Both the position numbers and the translations under genes were made by a program. From Mesorhizobium sp. L-8-3 (lineage in GTDB: Bacteria > Pseudomonadota > Alphaproteobacteria > Rhizobiales > Rhizobiaceae): 64,000 nt of DNA. Of the stretch, positions 55,221 through 64,000 are shown one piece after another (position 1 is the first letter of the stretch; every line of letters begins with the position of its first letter). The stretch is from NCBI RefSeq assembly GCF_016756615.1, contig NZ_AP023262.1, forward strand, positions 7,441,501-7,505,500, in the 5' to 3' direction. Under the pieces are notes generated by a model, which saw nothing but the letters and a program-made list of their open reading frames with translations, did not search any database and was not told the DNA's origin.

Positions 55221-56207
55221 TCAATCCCTTTCCGAGAGGCTGGTGTGGGGCGCGAGCGGCGCCGGAAGCGCCAACAGGTCGGCCGGCTGGCCGAGGCGAG
55301 ACAAGAGGTGCGCCTGCTTGAGATAGTGGTGGACATCGGCCTCGGCCGAAAAGCCGATCCCGCCATGGACCTGGATCGCCGTACGGACATTGCCGAGCGC
55401 CGCCGCGGTCGCCAGGCGTCGAAGTGCAGCGATCTGGAACGATGCATCGTCCCGGCCGTCACGCCCGGCGAGCGCGGCCATGTCGAGCTGCGCCGAGACG
55501 GTCTCGGCGGCGATCGCCATGTTCGCGCAGTGGTGCTTGACCGCCTGGAAGCCCCCGATCGGCTGACCGAACTGGTGGCGCATCCGGGCATAGGCGACGG
55601 TGAGATCGCGCGCGCCCTCGGCAATGCCGAGAAGCTGTGCACTGATCATGAGGTCGGCGACGTCGAGAAGCCCGTCATCGCTCGACGTGGCGACGGTACG
55701 GCCGCTGCCGGCCCCGAGCCGCTCGACCGGGATCGACCGTCCAAGGCCCGTCTCCTGCCTGCCTGCCGCATCGCCGATCTCGACCAGCGCCAGCCTGCGG
55801 TTGTCGAAGACGAGGGCGAGGCTCGCGCTGCTGCGATCGACAAGCAGCATCTCGCCGCCGACGGGTATAGCGGCACAGACGGCCGTCCCGCCGGCGATCA
55901 CCTCGAATGCGAGGCCATCGCCTGTCGATGTCAACAGCCGCGCACCGACCGCGGCCGCCAGGACGCGGGTCGAGACGACATGTCTGCCGAGCAGCACGTG
56001 CAGCAGCGCTTCCTCCACAAGGCTGAAGCCGGCACCACCTTGCGCTTCGGGCAGAGCCAGCCCTAAGGCGCCGAAGGCCGCCAGCCCGGACAGATCATCT
56101 GGATCGCGCCGGCGCAGCCGCGATACGGGATACTGCGCTTCCAGCATCGCGGCGGCGGTATCGAGGATTTGCCGCTGGTCCTCGGAGCGGTTGAGGTCGC
56201 AGGTCAT
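55221..56207 (-). CDS. Acyl-CoA dehydrogenase, short subunit (pair 1)
   Basis: 328 aa, shorter than the usual ~380. C-terminal helical features are present (RMRHQFGQPIGGFQAVKHHCANM, QVHGGIGFSAEADVHHYLKQA), but the FAD-binding middle domain is reduced (no WCQGFSEP-type motif). ATGA overlap with the full-length dehydrogenase upstream. Arrangement typical of alpha2beta2 acyl-CoA dehydrogenases that act on bulky ring-bearing CoA esters. Confidence 0.87.
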   Translation of the reverse strand: MTCDLNRSEDQRQILDTAAAMLEAQYPVSRLRRRDPDDLSGLAAFGALGLALPEAQGGAGFSLVEEALLHVLLGRHVVSTRVLAAAVGARLLTSTGDGLAFEVIAGGTAVCAAIPVGGEMLLVDRSSASLALVFDNRRLALVEIGDAAGRQETGLGRSIPVERLGAGSGRTVATSSDDGLLDVADLMISAQLLGIAEGARDLTVAYARMRHQFGQPIGGFQAVKHHCANMAIAAETVSAQLDMAALAGRDGRDDASFQIAALRRLATAAALGNVRTAIQVHGGIGFSAEADVHHYLKQAHLLSRLGQPADLLALPAPLAPHTSLSERD

Positions 56208-57334
56208 GCTGCCTTGACCCGCGGCAGGCCAAGGATGCGCTCGGCGATGATATTGCGCTGGATCTCTGCCGTGCCGCCGGCAATCGTCTCGCTGTAGGAT
56301 TCCAGGTAATCGTGGGTGGCCTGGCTGGCGATCAGGGCCTCGGCACCGAGAACGTCCATCGTCGCGCGATGGACGCGCTGGGCAAGCTCGGCGAAGCAGA
56401 GCCGCACCAACGATCCGTCCGATGCCGTCGCCGGTTGGCGCAGGAGCGTGCGGTAGGTCATCGCGCGCAGGGACGCTGCTTCGGCCCGCAGCGTCGCCAA
56501 CCGCTCGGCCATGGCTGAGCCGGGCGCGGGCATGGCCAGCGCGATCAGGTCCTCGACCTTGACGGAAAGGTCGAGTTGCAGGCCGATCGCCGCTGTCTTG
56601 CGTTCGAAGGACAGCGTGTTCATCGCCACCCGCCAGCCATCGTGAAGGTCGCCCACCACATTCGACAGCGGAATGCGCACATTGTCGTAGAAGACTTCGG
56701 CGAAGTGCGTTGCGCCTGCCAGGTTCTCGATCGGGCGCACCGTGATGCCTGGGCTCCTCATGTCGCAGATGACCCACGACAGCCCCTGGTGACGCCGGAA
56801 TCCGGGCGCGGTGCGAATCAGCAGTTCCTGGTAGTCGGCGACATCGGCGAAGCTGCTCCATATCTTCTGGCCGTTGACGACGAGGTGATCGCCTTCGACC
56901 ACGCCGGTAGTGGCGAGCGAGGCAAGGTCGGAACCGGCCCCGGGCTCGGAAAAGCCCTGGCACCAGATCACCTGGCCGGTCAGGATTTTCGGCAGATGAA
57001 ATGCCTTCTGTTCCGTCGAGCCGCACGCGATCAGCGTCGGTCCGGCGTGGTTCAAGGCTACGAAGGTGCAGTCGAGCACGGATGGCGCGCGTGCCCGGAC
57101 ATATTCCTCATACCAGATGATCAGCCGCTCCGGGGAAAGGCCGCGACCGCCATACTCGCTGGGCCAGCTTATCCCCGACCACCCGCCGGCGTGGCAGCGC
57201 GCGAGCCAGGCGAGCGCGTAGGCACGCGCGGCCGGACCATCATGCGGTGGGGGAGCAGCCGGCACACTGGCCAGAAGCCATTCCCGTGCCGCGGCGCGGA
57301 ACACGTCGTCTTCGACGGTGAAGTTCAGTTGCAT
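56204..57334 (-). CDS. Acyl-CoA dehydrogenase, long subunit (pair 1)
   Basis: 376 aa. FAD-domain motifs VIWCQGFSEPGAGSDLASL and VVNGQKIWSSFA, C-terminal YSETIAGGTAEIQRNIIAERILGLPR. First gene of the minus-strand operon that continues with the short subunit and the SDR. Divergent from pair 2 across 278 bp holding a shared operator. Confidence 0.9.
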   Translation of the reverse strand: MQLNFTVEDDVFRAAAREWLLASVPAAPPPHDGPAARAYALAWLARCHAGGWSGISWPSEYGGRGLSPERLIIWYEEYVRARAPSVLDCTFVALNHAGPTLIACGSTEQKAFHLPKILTGQVIWCQGFSEPGAGSDLASLATTGVVEGDHLVVNGQKIWSSFADVADYQELLIRTAPGFRRHQGLSWVICDMRSPGITVRPIENLAGATHFAEVFYDNVRIPLSNVVGDLHDGWRVAMNTLSFERKTAAIGLQLDLSVKVEDLIALAMPAPGSAMAERLATLRAEAASLRAMTYRTLLRQPATASDGSLVRLCFAELAQRVHRATMDVLGAEALIASQATHDYLESYSETIAGGTAEIQRNIIAERILGLPRVKAA

Positions 57335-57426
57335 ATCGGCCTCGCGGTCACGCCATCACGCCCGTGGCGCGGGCCGGCGCCGGCGGGGGAAGAAGCCACC
57401 CTAGCCCAGGCGCTGCGTACAGCATA

Positions 57427-57443
57427 GTCCCATTATATGGAAC
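57427..57443. promoter_or_regulatory. Shared operator, copy B
   Basis: GTCCCATTATATGGAAC: arms GTCCCA / TGGAAC with a 5-nt spacer, same geometry as the site at 49771. Lies between the divergent acyl-CoA dehydrogenase operons. Confidence 0.6.
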
Positions 57444-57612
57444 ATTCAAAATCATCGCCATGAACTCTCCCGAGACGTTGGCTTGCCATCGCATCCGCAT
57501 CGATCCAGCCATCTTGCTGCTTTCAGCTTGACATGATCGACTTCCCGCCGCAACCTTCTTGCCAATCCCGGCGAGGACCGGTCGTCTCATAACGTGGGAA
57601 ACGAGGTTTCCG

Positions 57613-58767
57613 GTGGACTTTGACTGGACGGATGAGGATCGGGCGTTTCGCTCGCGCGTCCGCGACTTCCTGAAGCGTGAACTGCCCGCCGACTGGGCGG
57701 AGATTTCGCGCCATGGGCCCGGCTCGCGGGAGCAGACGGAGTTCTGCCTGGAATTCTGTCCAAAACTCGCCAAGGCCGGGCTTCTCGTCCCTCACTGGCC
57801 GCGCGAATGGGGCGGCGAGGATCGTCCTCCATGGGAGCATTTCATCCTCGGCGAGGAGATGTGGGCCGCCGGCGAGCCGCGCGGCGCCCAGTACATGAAC
57901 GTCAACTGGATCGGGCCGACGCTGATGCGCTTCGGCACGCCCGAGCAGCGGCAGCGCTATGTGCCGGAGATGGCGGCCGGCAAGGCGATCTGGTGCCAGG
58001 GCTTTTCCGAGCCCGATGCCGGCTCCGACCTCGCCCGCCTGCGCACCCGCGCCGTGCGCGACGGCGACGACTACGTCATCAGCGGCTCCAAGATCTGGAC
58101 CTCCTATGCGGGCCTGGCTCACCACTGCTTCCTGCTCGCGCGCACCGGCGAGGCCGGCAGCGGCAAGGCCGGCATCGCCATCTTCCTGGTGCCGATGTCC
58201 ATACCGGGCATCGAGGTGCGCTCGATTCCCAGCCTCATCGGCCACGGCGACATCCACGAGACATTCTTCACCGATGTCCGCGTGCCGGCGAGCGCGCGGC
58301 TGGGCGAGGAAGGCCAGGCATGGTCGATCATCGGCTATTCGCTCGCCAATGAACGGGTCGGCATTCCACGCTACGAACTGTCCGCGCGCGTGCTCGACCA
58401 GATGGTCGGCGAGTTGCGGCGGCGCGGCGCGGCGGCAAGCCCGGTCGTGCAGGCACGCGCGGGTTCCGCGGCGGCGGCCTGCGAAGCCGCGCGGCTGCTG
58501 GTCTACCGCACCGTCGACAAGCGTGCGCGCGGCGAACCGCTGGGTGCCGAGGCGAGCCTCGCCCGCGTCGCGGTCGCCGAGGCCGACCACGCCGTAACCG
58601 ATTTCGGCATGGAGTTCCTGCCCGACGCCTTCGACGGCGACGCCTTCCCCGCTTTCCTCGCCCACCATGAGCGGGCGATCGTCACCGGTATCGCGGCGGG
58701 CGCGGCCGAGATCCAGCTCGGCCTGATCGCCCGGCGATGGCTCGACCTGCCGAACGGAGACGCCTGA
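57613..58767 (+). CDS. Acyl-CoA dehydrogenase, long subunit (pair 2)
   Basis: 384 aa. AIWCQGFSEPDAGSDLARL and YVISGSKIWTSYA in the FAD domain, C-terminal GIAAGAAEIQLGLIARRWLDLP. The GTG start has ACGAGG nearby and yields VDFDWTDEDRAFR, a normal family N-terminus; an ATG 54 nt earlier is possible. Partner gene starts in its stop (TGATG). Confidence 0.9.
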   Translation: MDFDWTDEDRAFRSRVRDFLKRELPADWAEISRHGPGSREQTEFCLEFCPKLAKAGLLVPHWPREWGGEDRPPWEHFILGEEMWAAGEPRGAQYMNVNWIGPTLMRFGTPEQRQRYVPEMAAGKAIWCQGFSEPDAGSDLARLRTRAVRDGDDYVISGSKIWTSYAGLAHHCFLLARTGEAGSGKAGIAIFLVPMSIPGIEVRSIPSLIGHGDIHETFFTDVRVPASARLGEEGQAWSIIGYSLANERVGIPRYELSARVLDQMVGELRRRGAAASPVVQARAGSAAAACEAARLLVYRTVDKRARGEPLGAEASLARVAVAEADHAVTDFGMEFLPDAFDGDAFPAFLAHHERAIVTGIAAGAAEIQLGLIARRWLDLPNGDA

Positions 58768-59690
58768 TGCGCTTCGCGCCCAACGAGGACCAGGCCGCCT
58801 TCCTGTCCGTGCTCGACCAGATGACGGAGGCTCCGGAAGCCGGCTGGAAGGCGTCGCCGGACTGGTCGCGTTTCGACTGGTCCGATGCCTTCGATTCGCT
58901 GCTCGCCGACAACGGCTTCTTCGACTGCGCGCTCGAACCCACCCTGGGGCTTACCGCCGCGGCGGCGATGACCTGCCGCCTGGCCGGCCTACCGGTGCTG
59001 GTCGAGGCGGCGGCGTCCTCGATGCTGCGGTCGCGCTGGGGGCGCGACCTGCCGCGTCCCGTGGCCGTGATCGACGGCGATGCCGGCCGGGCGGTGCCCT
59101 TCCTGCCGGTGGCCAGGTCGTTGGTGATGATCGGCACCGACGCCGTTTCGGTCGCCGCCGTTGCCGCGGGAGATTTCGAGCCGGTCGAGAGCCTCTATGC
59201 CTATCCGATGGGCCGGTTGGCACCCGGCGCCCGGATCGCCTGGAGCAAGATCGACGATGATCCGCAACCGGTGCGCACGGCCTGGCGAACGGCCCTCGCG
59301 GCCGAATTGGCAGGGGTGCTGAAGGGCGGGCTCGACGCCGTGGTTGCGCATGTCGCCCAGCGCCACCAGTTCGGCCGGCCGCTCGGCGCCTTCCAGGCGA
59401 TCCAGCACCGGCTCGCCGCCTCGGCGACGAAGATCGAGGCCGCTCGCTGGCTGGCGCTCAGGGCGGCGCAGACGCAGGATGCCGGCGACGCGGCGATGGC
59501 CATCGGCTATGGTCAGGAAGCATCGACGAAGGTGATCTATGACCTGCATCAGTTCATGGGAGCGATGGGCCTGACGCTGGAACACCCGCTGCACCGGTGG
59601 ACCTACAGGGCGAGGCTGTTGCGGGCCGCTATGGGAGGAAGTGCTGCGAACATGACCGAGTTCTTCGTCAGGCGGTGGGGCGGTTCATGA
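58767..59690 (+). CDS. Acyl-CoA dehydrogenase, short subunit (pair 2)
   Basis: 307 aa, short form like the 328-aa subunit: C-terminal HVAQRHQFGRPLGAFQAIQHRLAAS and DLHQFMGAMGLTLEHPLHRW are clear, the FAD-binding core is reduced. Translationally coupled to its partner and, by ATGA, to the following hydratase. Together with pair 1 this makes two heteromeric dehydrogenases in one regulon. Confidence 0.85.
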   Translation: MRFAPNEDQAAFLSVLDQMTEAPEAGWKASPDWSRFDWSDAFDSLLADNGFFDCALEPTLGLTAAAAMTCRLAGLPVLVEAAASSMLRSRWGRDLPRPVAVIDGDAGRAVPFLPVARSLVMIGTDAVSVAAVAAGDFEPVESLYAYPMGRLAPGARIAWSKIDDDPQPVRTAWRTALAAELAGVLKGGLDAVVAHVAQRHQFGRPLGAFQAIQHRLAASATKIEAARWLALRAAQTQDAGDAAMAIGYGQEASTKVIYDLHQFMGAMGLTLEHPLHRWTYRARLLRAAMGGSAANMTEFFVRRWGGS

Positions 59691-60493
59691 GTGGCCTGCC
59701 GGAGTTCACCACCCTGCTCTTGTCGCGGCGGGAGCGCATCCTCACCATCACCTTCAACCGGCCGGAGGTACTCAACGCCTTCGCCGCGATCATGCATCTC
59801 GAGATCCTCGATGCGCTGCGCTTCGCCGCCGTCGACGAGGGCTCGGACGTGATCGTGCTCACCGGTGCCGGCCGCGCCTTCTCCGCCGGCGGCGACCTCG
59901 CACGCATGGACCAGTGCATCGCCAATCCCGTCGAGTTCGACCGCGAGGCCGCCGACGCCAAGCGCATCGTCTTTTTGCTGCTCGACATCGAGAAACCTGT
60001 GATCGCCAAGGTCAACGGTGCAGCGGTCGGCCTCGGCGCCACCATCGCACTGCTCTGCGACGTCATCTTCGCGGCCGACACCGCCCGAATCGGCGATCCG
60101 CACGTCAAGGTCGGGCTGGTCGCGGGCGACGGCGGCTGCGTGATCTGGCCGCAACTCATCGGCTTCGCCCGCGCCAAGGAGTATCTGTTCACCGGCGACC
60201 TGATTCCCGCACCGAAGGCGGCCGCGATGGGGCTGATCAACCACGCCGTGCCGGCTGCCGAACTCGACGCGCGGGTCGACGCCTTCTGCGACAGGCTGGC
60301 CGGCGGCGCGGTGCAGGCAATCCGCTGGACCAAGACCACGATGAACCTCGAGCTGAAGCGCATCGCCCACGCGTTGATGGACGCGGGGATCGCCTATGAG
60401 TCGGTCACCGTGCGCTCGGAGGAACACCGCCGCAGGGTGGCGGCGATGAAGGCGGAGATGCAAGAGCGCTCGGGCCGCGGCTCAAAGACCTGA
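59687..60493 (+). CDS. Enoyl-CoA hydratase/isomerase
   Basis: 268 aa crotonase. TFNRPEVLNAF, oxyanion-hole segments GAGRAFSAGGDLARMD and NGAAVGLGATIALLCD, and the GDPHVKVGLVAGDGG region. One of the two usual catalytic Glu appears replaced (LVAGDGG), so the reaction could be hydration, isomerisation or hydrolysis. Overlaps the preceding stop. Confidence 0.88.
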   Translation: MSGLPEFTTLLLSRRERILTITFNRPEVLNAFAAIMHLEILDALRFAAVDEGSDVIVLTGAGRAFSAGGDLARMDQCIANPVEFDREAADAKRIVFLLLDIEKPVIAKVNGAAVGLGATIALLCDVIFAADTARIGDPHVKVGLVAGDGGCVIWPQLIGFARAKEYLFTGDLIPAPKAAAMGLINHAVPAAELDARVDAFCDRLAGGAVQAIRWTKTTMNLELKRIAHALMDAGIAYESVTVRSEEHRRRVAAMKAEMQERSGRGSKT

Positions 60494-60518
60494 TTCCCGC
60501 AACCCGAAGAACGCCTGT

Positions 60519-62108
60519 ATGAACCCGCTCGACGAACGCCTCAATTCCCTGCGTGCCTCAGGCCGAACCCTGCCCGGCGAGGGCCGTGCTCTCGGCGCCG
60601 TCGCACTGGAGAAGGCGCAGGCCGACCCCGACCGAGTCATCGTCATCGAAGGCGAACGCCACTTCTCGCGCGGCGAGATACTCGATCTGTCGCTGCGCCT
60701 CGGCGGCGCGCTCAAGGCGCGCGGTCTCGAACGCGGCGACGCGATCGCCTTCCAGCTTCCGAACTGGTGGGAGGCCTGCGTGGTCAACCTTGCGGCGGCA
60801 CTGTTCGGATTTCGCATCATTCCCCTGCTGACGATCTACCGCGAGGCCGAACTTGGTACGATCCTGCCCGTCTGCGGCGTCAAGGCAGCCTTTGTGCCTC
60901 GGGAATTCCGAGGCATGGACTACCCGGCACTGATGGAGGGCGTCGAAGAGCATCCTTTGCATGTCTTCACCGTGCGCGGCGACGGCAAATCGAACGACGA
61001 TTTCGCGGCACTCGTCCGCCACGAGCCGGCCGATCCCGAGGTTCCGCCCGCGGACGACATCAAGCTTGTGCTCTTCACCTCCGGCAGCACCGGCAGGCCG
61101 AAGGGCGTGATCCACAGCCATGCGACGATCGACGTCATGACCCGGCATACGGGGCAGTTCTGGTCGACCGGGCCGGGAGACGTCTTCCTGGTTGCCTCCC
61201 CGATCGGCCACATCGGCGGTTCGATCTACGCCTTCGAGTTCCCGTGGATCACCGGCTGCGTCGCGATGATGGCCGACAGCTGGGCTCCCGAGCGGGCGGT
61301 CGAACTGATCGACCGCCAAGGCGTCACCTTCATGGCCGGCGCGACACCCTTCCTCGCCGGGCTGATCGCCGCAGCCGAGCGGGCCGGATCGAACCTTCCG
61401 GGGTTGCGGCGCTTCATCTGCGGCGGAGCCAGCGTGCCGCCCGAACTGGTGCGCCGCGGATTGGAGCGCTTCCCGCATGCGACCGTCTCTCGCGCCTATG
61501 GCTCGACGGAAGTGCCGCTTGCCTGCCCCGGAATCCGTACGCGCGAGGAGGCGATGCTACGCGCCGACACGGACGGCGAATGCGCCAGCGAAATCCGCAT
61601 CCTGTCGGAGACCGGCGAGCCGGTGCCCGAGGGCGAGAGCGGCGAGATCGTGGTGAAGGCTCCGCAGATGCTGATCGGCTATCTCGATCCGGCCGACGAG
61701 GACGGCGCCTTCACGAAGGACGGCTTTTTCCGCATGGGCGATCTTGGCCGGCTCGTGTCCGGCCGCTTCATCCAGATCACCGGGAGGAAGAAGGACATCA
61801 TCATCCGCAAGGGAGAGAACATCAGCCCGCTGGAGATCGAGAACGCGCTGGCCCGGCACGAGGCCGTCAAGCAGGCATCGGTCGTCGGCGTTCCCGAGCC
61901 GGAGCGCGGGGAGATGGTGGTGGCCTTCGTCATCCCGGCACCGGGTGCAAGCTTCACCTTCGCCGACATGACCGCTCACTTGACGCGGCTTGGCCTCGCG
62001 CGCCAGAAGTTCCCCGAGCGGCTTCATATCGTATCCGAACTGCCGCTCAATTCGGTCGGCAAGGTCCAGAAGAATGAGTTGCGCATCTGGGCGTTGGAGC
62101 GCGCCTAG
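60519..62108 (+). CDS. Acyl-CoA/acid-CoA ligase (AMP-binding)
   Basis: 529 aa, ANL superfamily. P-loop LFTSGSTGRPKGVIHSH, A5-type SRAYGSTEVP, and DGFFRMGDLGRL with GRKKDIIIRKGENISPLEIENAL; C-terminal catalytic Lys in NSVGKVQKNEL. Activates a carboxylic acid as CoA ester for the dehydrogenases above. Last gene of the plus-strand operon, 25 nt after the hydratase. Confidence 0.9.
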   Translation: MNPLDERLNSLRASGRTLPGEGRALGAVALEKAQADPDRVIVIEGERHFSRGEILDLSLRLGGALKARGLERGDAIAFQLPNWWEACVVNLAAALFGFRIIPLLTIYREAELGTILPVCGVKAAFVPREFRGMDYPALMEGVEEHPLHVFTVRGDGKSNDDFAALVRHEPADPEVPPADDIKLVLFTSGSTGRPKGVIHSHATIDVMTRHTGQFWSTGPGDVFLVASPIGHIGGSIYAFEFPWITGCVAMMADSWAPERAVELIDRQGVTFMAGATPFLAGLIAAAERAGSNLPGLRRFICGGASVPPELVRRGLERFPHATVSRAYGSTEVPLACPGIRTREEAMLRADTDGECASEIRILSETGEPVPEGESGEIVVKAPQMLIGYLDPADEDGAFTKDGFFRMGDLGRLVSGRFIQITGRKKDIIIRKGENISPLEIENALARHEAVKQASVVGVPEPERGEMVVAFVIPAPGASFTFADMTAHLTRLGLARQKFPERLHIVSELPLNSVGKVQKNELRIWALERA

Positions 62109-62361
62109 CGGCTAGGCATGGTTCCGACGGATCGTCGGTCACCGCGATGCTGGAAGTGAATTCGTGTGGTAGCGGACCAAATAGACCGCTGTTTTTTCTT
62201 GCGGTAGCCGCATCCGTCGCGGGGCGAGACCGCTGCGGGGCTGCCGTCGAAATCGTGAGCCTGCATCAGGCGGTCCTTGATATCCGCCGGCGGGTCGAAG
62301 GTGGTAGCTTCCATCCCGAGCGGGCCATGCACCCTTCCTGGCCCAAGCCAAGCGTTGGACT

Positions 62362-63372
62362 TCATGACGTCCTCGCTCGGAATTGACCGGGGGAGCTTCC
62401 TGTCCAACGCCGAAAAGCCCGCGTGAATGAAGCCTGATCGGAATACCCCAACTCCGCTGCAATGGCAGCGATGGTATTGCCACGTTCGCTCAGCCGTTTG
62501 AGTGTTGCGGTGCGGCGGACCTCCGACAGAAGTTCCGAAAAGCTCGTCCCCTCGGCCCTGAGCTGACGCTGGAAGCTACGCTCGCTCGTGCCGGCCGCGG
62601 CCACCAGCCGAGTCATCGACGGAGCCTCGTCCCAGTCGACCATGGAAGCAAGCAGCGTTGTCACTGCCGACGACAGAGTTCCATCGCCCCGCAGCGGATG
62701 GGTGATTGTCAGCTGACGACCCTCGACGCGATCGCGGGCTATGCCGGTGAACGGGCGGTCCATGATCCGGTTATCGATCCAGATCGTCAGTCCGCGCACC
62801 TTCGCAGCGTTAAGCCCGTCGCCGAACCAGGGTACAAGATGCGCCAGCCCGGCTGTCGGATGGGCCGGCATCTCGATTCGCATGAAGCGGGGCGGCGCGG
62901 CCCCGGTCATGCCGCAGATCCTGTCGATGATGGCGGCCGCGTACTGAAACAGGAGATGCGCGGTCTCGCCGTCGAAGCGATGTGCAAGCTGTTCGCGCAC
63001 GATCGTCGCCCCCTGGCGCCGCTCCGTCGACAGGACTTCGTGCGAGGAATAGAAAGGCAGGGCCGCCAGGATCCGGTCGATCGCATCCCGCGGCGTTCCC
63101 GTGCCGAGCGCCACCTTGCTGATCAGTGCGAGCTCCAGGTTGCTGGTCTGGGCAAGGACGCGGCAGGGTAGGTCCGGGCCGAACCGGCGCGCGGCCGTGC
63201 GCAACAGGGCTGCGGCCTGTATGAGGGGAATGGGACGGAACGGATCGGCGGCAAGGTCGGCCGGCAGTCCGGCCTGCTTCAATGCATCTTCGACCGGGGT
63301 TCCCTTGCTCGCCACCCAGCCAAGTGTCGGAAAGAGGGCGAACCCGCGGATCAAGGGAATGGTGACCGGCAT
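62362..63372 (-). CDS. AraC-family regulator (OruR/ArgR-like N-domain)
   Basis: 336 aa. An N-terminal Arabinose_bd-like effector region (PLIQAAALLRTAARRFGPDLPCRVLAQTSNLELALISKV) and a C-terminal AraC double HTH (LVAAAGTSERSFQRQLRAEGTSFSELLSEVRR, GNTIAAIAAELGYSDQASFTRAFRRWTGSSPGQFR). GGAGCGAA before the ATG at 63372 decides the start. Divergent from the sulfatase, so it likely controls it. Confidence 0.9.
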   Translation of the reverse strand: MPVTIPLIRGFALFPTLGWVASKGTPVEDALKQAGLPADLAADPFRPIPLIQAAALLRTAARRFGPDLPCRVLAQTSNLELALISKVALGTGTPRDAIDRILAALPFYSSHEVLSTERRQGATIVREQLAHRFDGETAHLLFQYAAAIIDRICGMTGAAPPRFMRIEMPAHPTAGLAHLVPWFGDGLNAAKVRGLTIWIDNRIMDRPFTGIARDRVEGRQLTITHPLRGDGTLSSAVTTLLASMVDWDEAPSMTRLVAAAGTSERSFQRQLRAEGTSFSELLSEVRRTATLKRLSERGNTIAAIAAELGYSDQASFTRAFRRWTGSSPGQFRARTS

Positions 63373-63456
63373 TTCGCTCCATGGCCTGCTCGCGGCGATG
63401 TAAAGCCGACGGCATTGTAATCTGGCGCCAAATGCCAATCCAGAGGCTTAGCCCCT

Positions 63457-63473
63457 CGATATACTTGATATCG
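63457..63473. promoter_or_regulatory. Inverted repeat in the AraC-sulfatase gap
   Basis: CGATAT / ATATCG with a 5-nt spacer, 28 nt before the sulfatase start. Candidate operator or promoter element; seen once only. Confidence 0.35.
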
Positions 63474-63500
63474 GCAGTATCGCCGAAAGGGGACTACGAC

Positions 63501-64000
63501 ATGAACGTTGTCAGGCATTTCGCTGTAGCCACGGCCACCGCAGCGACCCTTGCGCTCGCCCACCAGGCCGCATTTGCTCAGGAAGTCACCGGCAAGCTCG
63601 GCTCGCCGGAGGCTACAACCACCATCGACGGGCGCCAGCTTCCCCCGCCAGATCCCAGGTTCGAGGGCGAGATCAGGGAGAAGGCTTCCGAGTCGACGCC
63701 CTGGTGGCCGCCGCGAGTCGTGCCGCCGAAGGGCGCGCCGAACGTTCTGCTCATCATGACCGACGACCAGGGCTTCGGCGCACCGAGCACTTTCGGCGGT
63801 GTCATTCCCACGCCCACGATGGACCGGATAGCCAATGCGGGCCTGCGCTACACGAACTTCCATTCGACGTCGCTATGCTCGCCGACTCGGGCGGCGATCA
63901 TTACGGGGCGCAACCATCACTCGGTCGGCTTCGGCGTGGTGAACGAAATCGCGACGGGATATCCGGGCTACGATTCCATCATCCCGATCGAGAAGGGAAC
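63501..64000 (+). CDS. Type I arylsulfatase, cut off by window end
   Basis: Open from ATG to the last base (~166 codons, incomplete). Signal peptide MNVVRHFAVATATAATLALAHQAAFA, calcium/phosphate site VLLIMTDDQGFGAPS, and the formylglycine-site motif CSPTRAAIITGR with Cys near residue 126. A periplasmic sulfatase that needs maturation by a formylglycine-generating enzyme not seen here. Substrate unknown. Confidence 0.93.
   Translation, partial: MNVVRHFAVATATAATLALAHQAAFAQEVTGKLGSPEATTTIDGRQLPPPDPRFEGEIREKASESTPWWPPRVVPPKGAPNVLLIMTDDQGFGAPSTFGGVIPTPTMDRIANAGLRYTNFHSTSLCSPTRAAIITGRNHHSVGFGVVNEIATGYPGYDSIIPIEKG

Overview
The window looks like an alphaproteobacterium of the Mesorhizobium type. 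Supporting signs are GroES/GroEL with a GGM tail, a NodD-type nod box in front of a noeK-noeJ (manB-manC) pair, SyrB-like and NifA-like sequences, rhizobial TRAP and Thi5-type transport loci, and high-GC codon use. Roughly the first 33 kb behaves like a symbiosis island or other accessory DNA: several insertion sequences and many broken genes. From about 33 kb onward the DNA is a tidier, higher-GC landscape of regulated catabolic operons.

Layout. 0-2 kb: groES (partial) and groEL. 2-12 kb: a degraded second copy of parts of queD, fic and thiC around a gabD-type dehydrogenase with a sigma-54 promoter; a SyrB-like regulator; a periplasmic di-haem cytochrome c peroxidase with a NifA-type upstream site; and noeK-noeJ behind a nod box. 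12-20.6 kb: a broken fic gene, queC-queD-queE with a truncated queF, and a TPP-riboswitch-controlled thiC-thiO-thiS-thiG-thiE-thiD operon. 20.8-24 kb: an LLM-family flavin monooxygenase, hisC and the remains of nifA. 24.5-28.1 kb: two IS5-family elements. The second sits inside a gene for a small secreted cysteine-rich protein that can be rebuilt exactly across its 5-bp target duplication. 28.3-32.7 kb: an XRE/ImmA-like regulator, an E2-like protein with a SEC-C motif, two small lipoproteins, a thermonuclease and an ISAs1 remnant.

33-37.3 kb: two different class III nucleotide cyclases flanking an NTF2-like protein. 38-48 kb: a catabolic regulon with an IclR regulator, a complete Thi5/NMT1-type ABC transporter, a TIM-barrel isomerase, two divergent shikimate-dehydrogenase-like enzymes without the shikimate-binding serines, a large FG-GAP propeller protein and a DapA-like lyase. 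The same IclR-type operator lies before the regulator and between the divergent FG-GAP and dapA-like genes. 48-62 kb: a ThDP enzyme divergent from a TRAP transporter, a second IclR, an SDR, two pairs of acyl-CoA dehydrogenase subunits, an enoyl-CoA hydratase and an acyl-CoA ligase. A second type of shared operator ties the ThDP/TRAP and dehydrogenase promoters together. The window ends with an AraC-family regulator divergent from a type I sulfatase that runs off the edge.

The two catabolic regulons (38-48 kb and 48-62 kb) are the most likely places for an undescribed pathway. The symbiosis-related part is notable for its nod-box control of GDP-mannose synthesis and for the number of recognisable gene fossils. 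I saw no tRNA, rRNA or CRISPR array.
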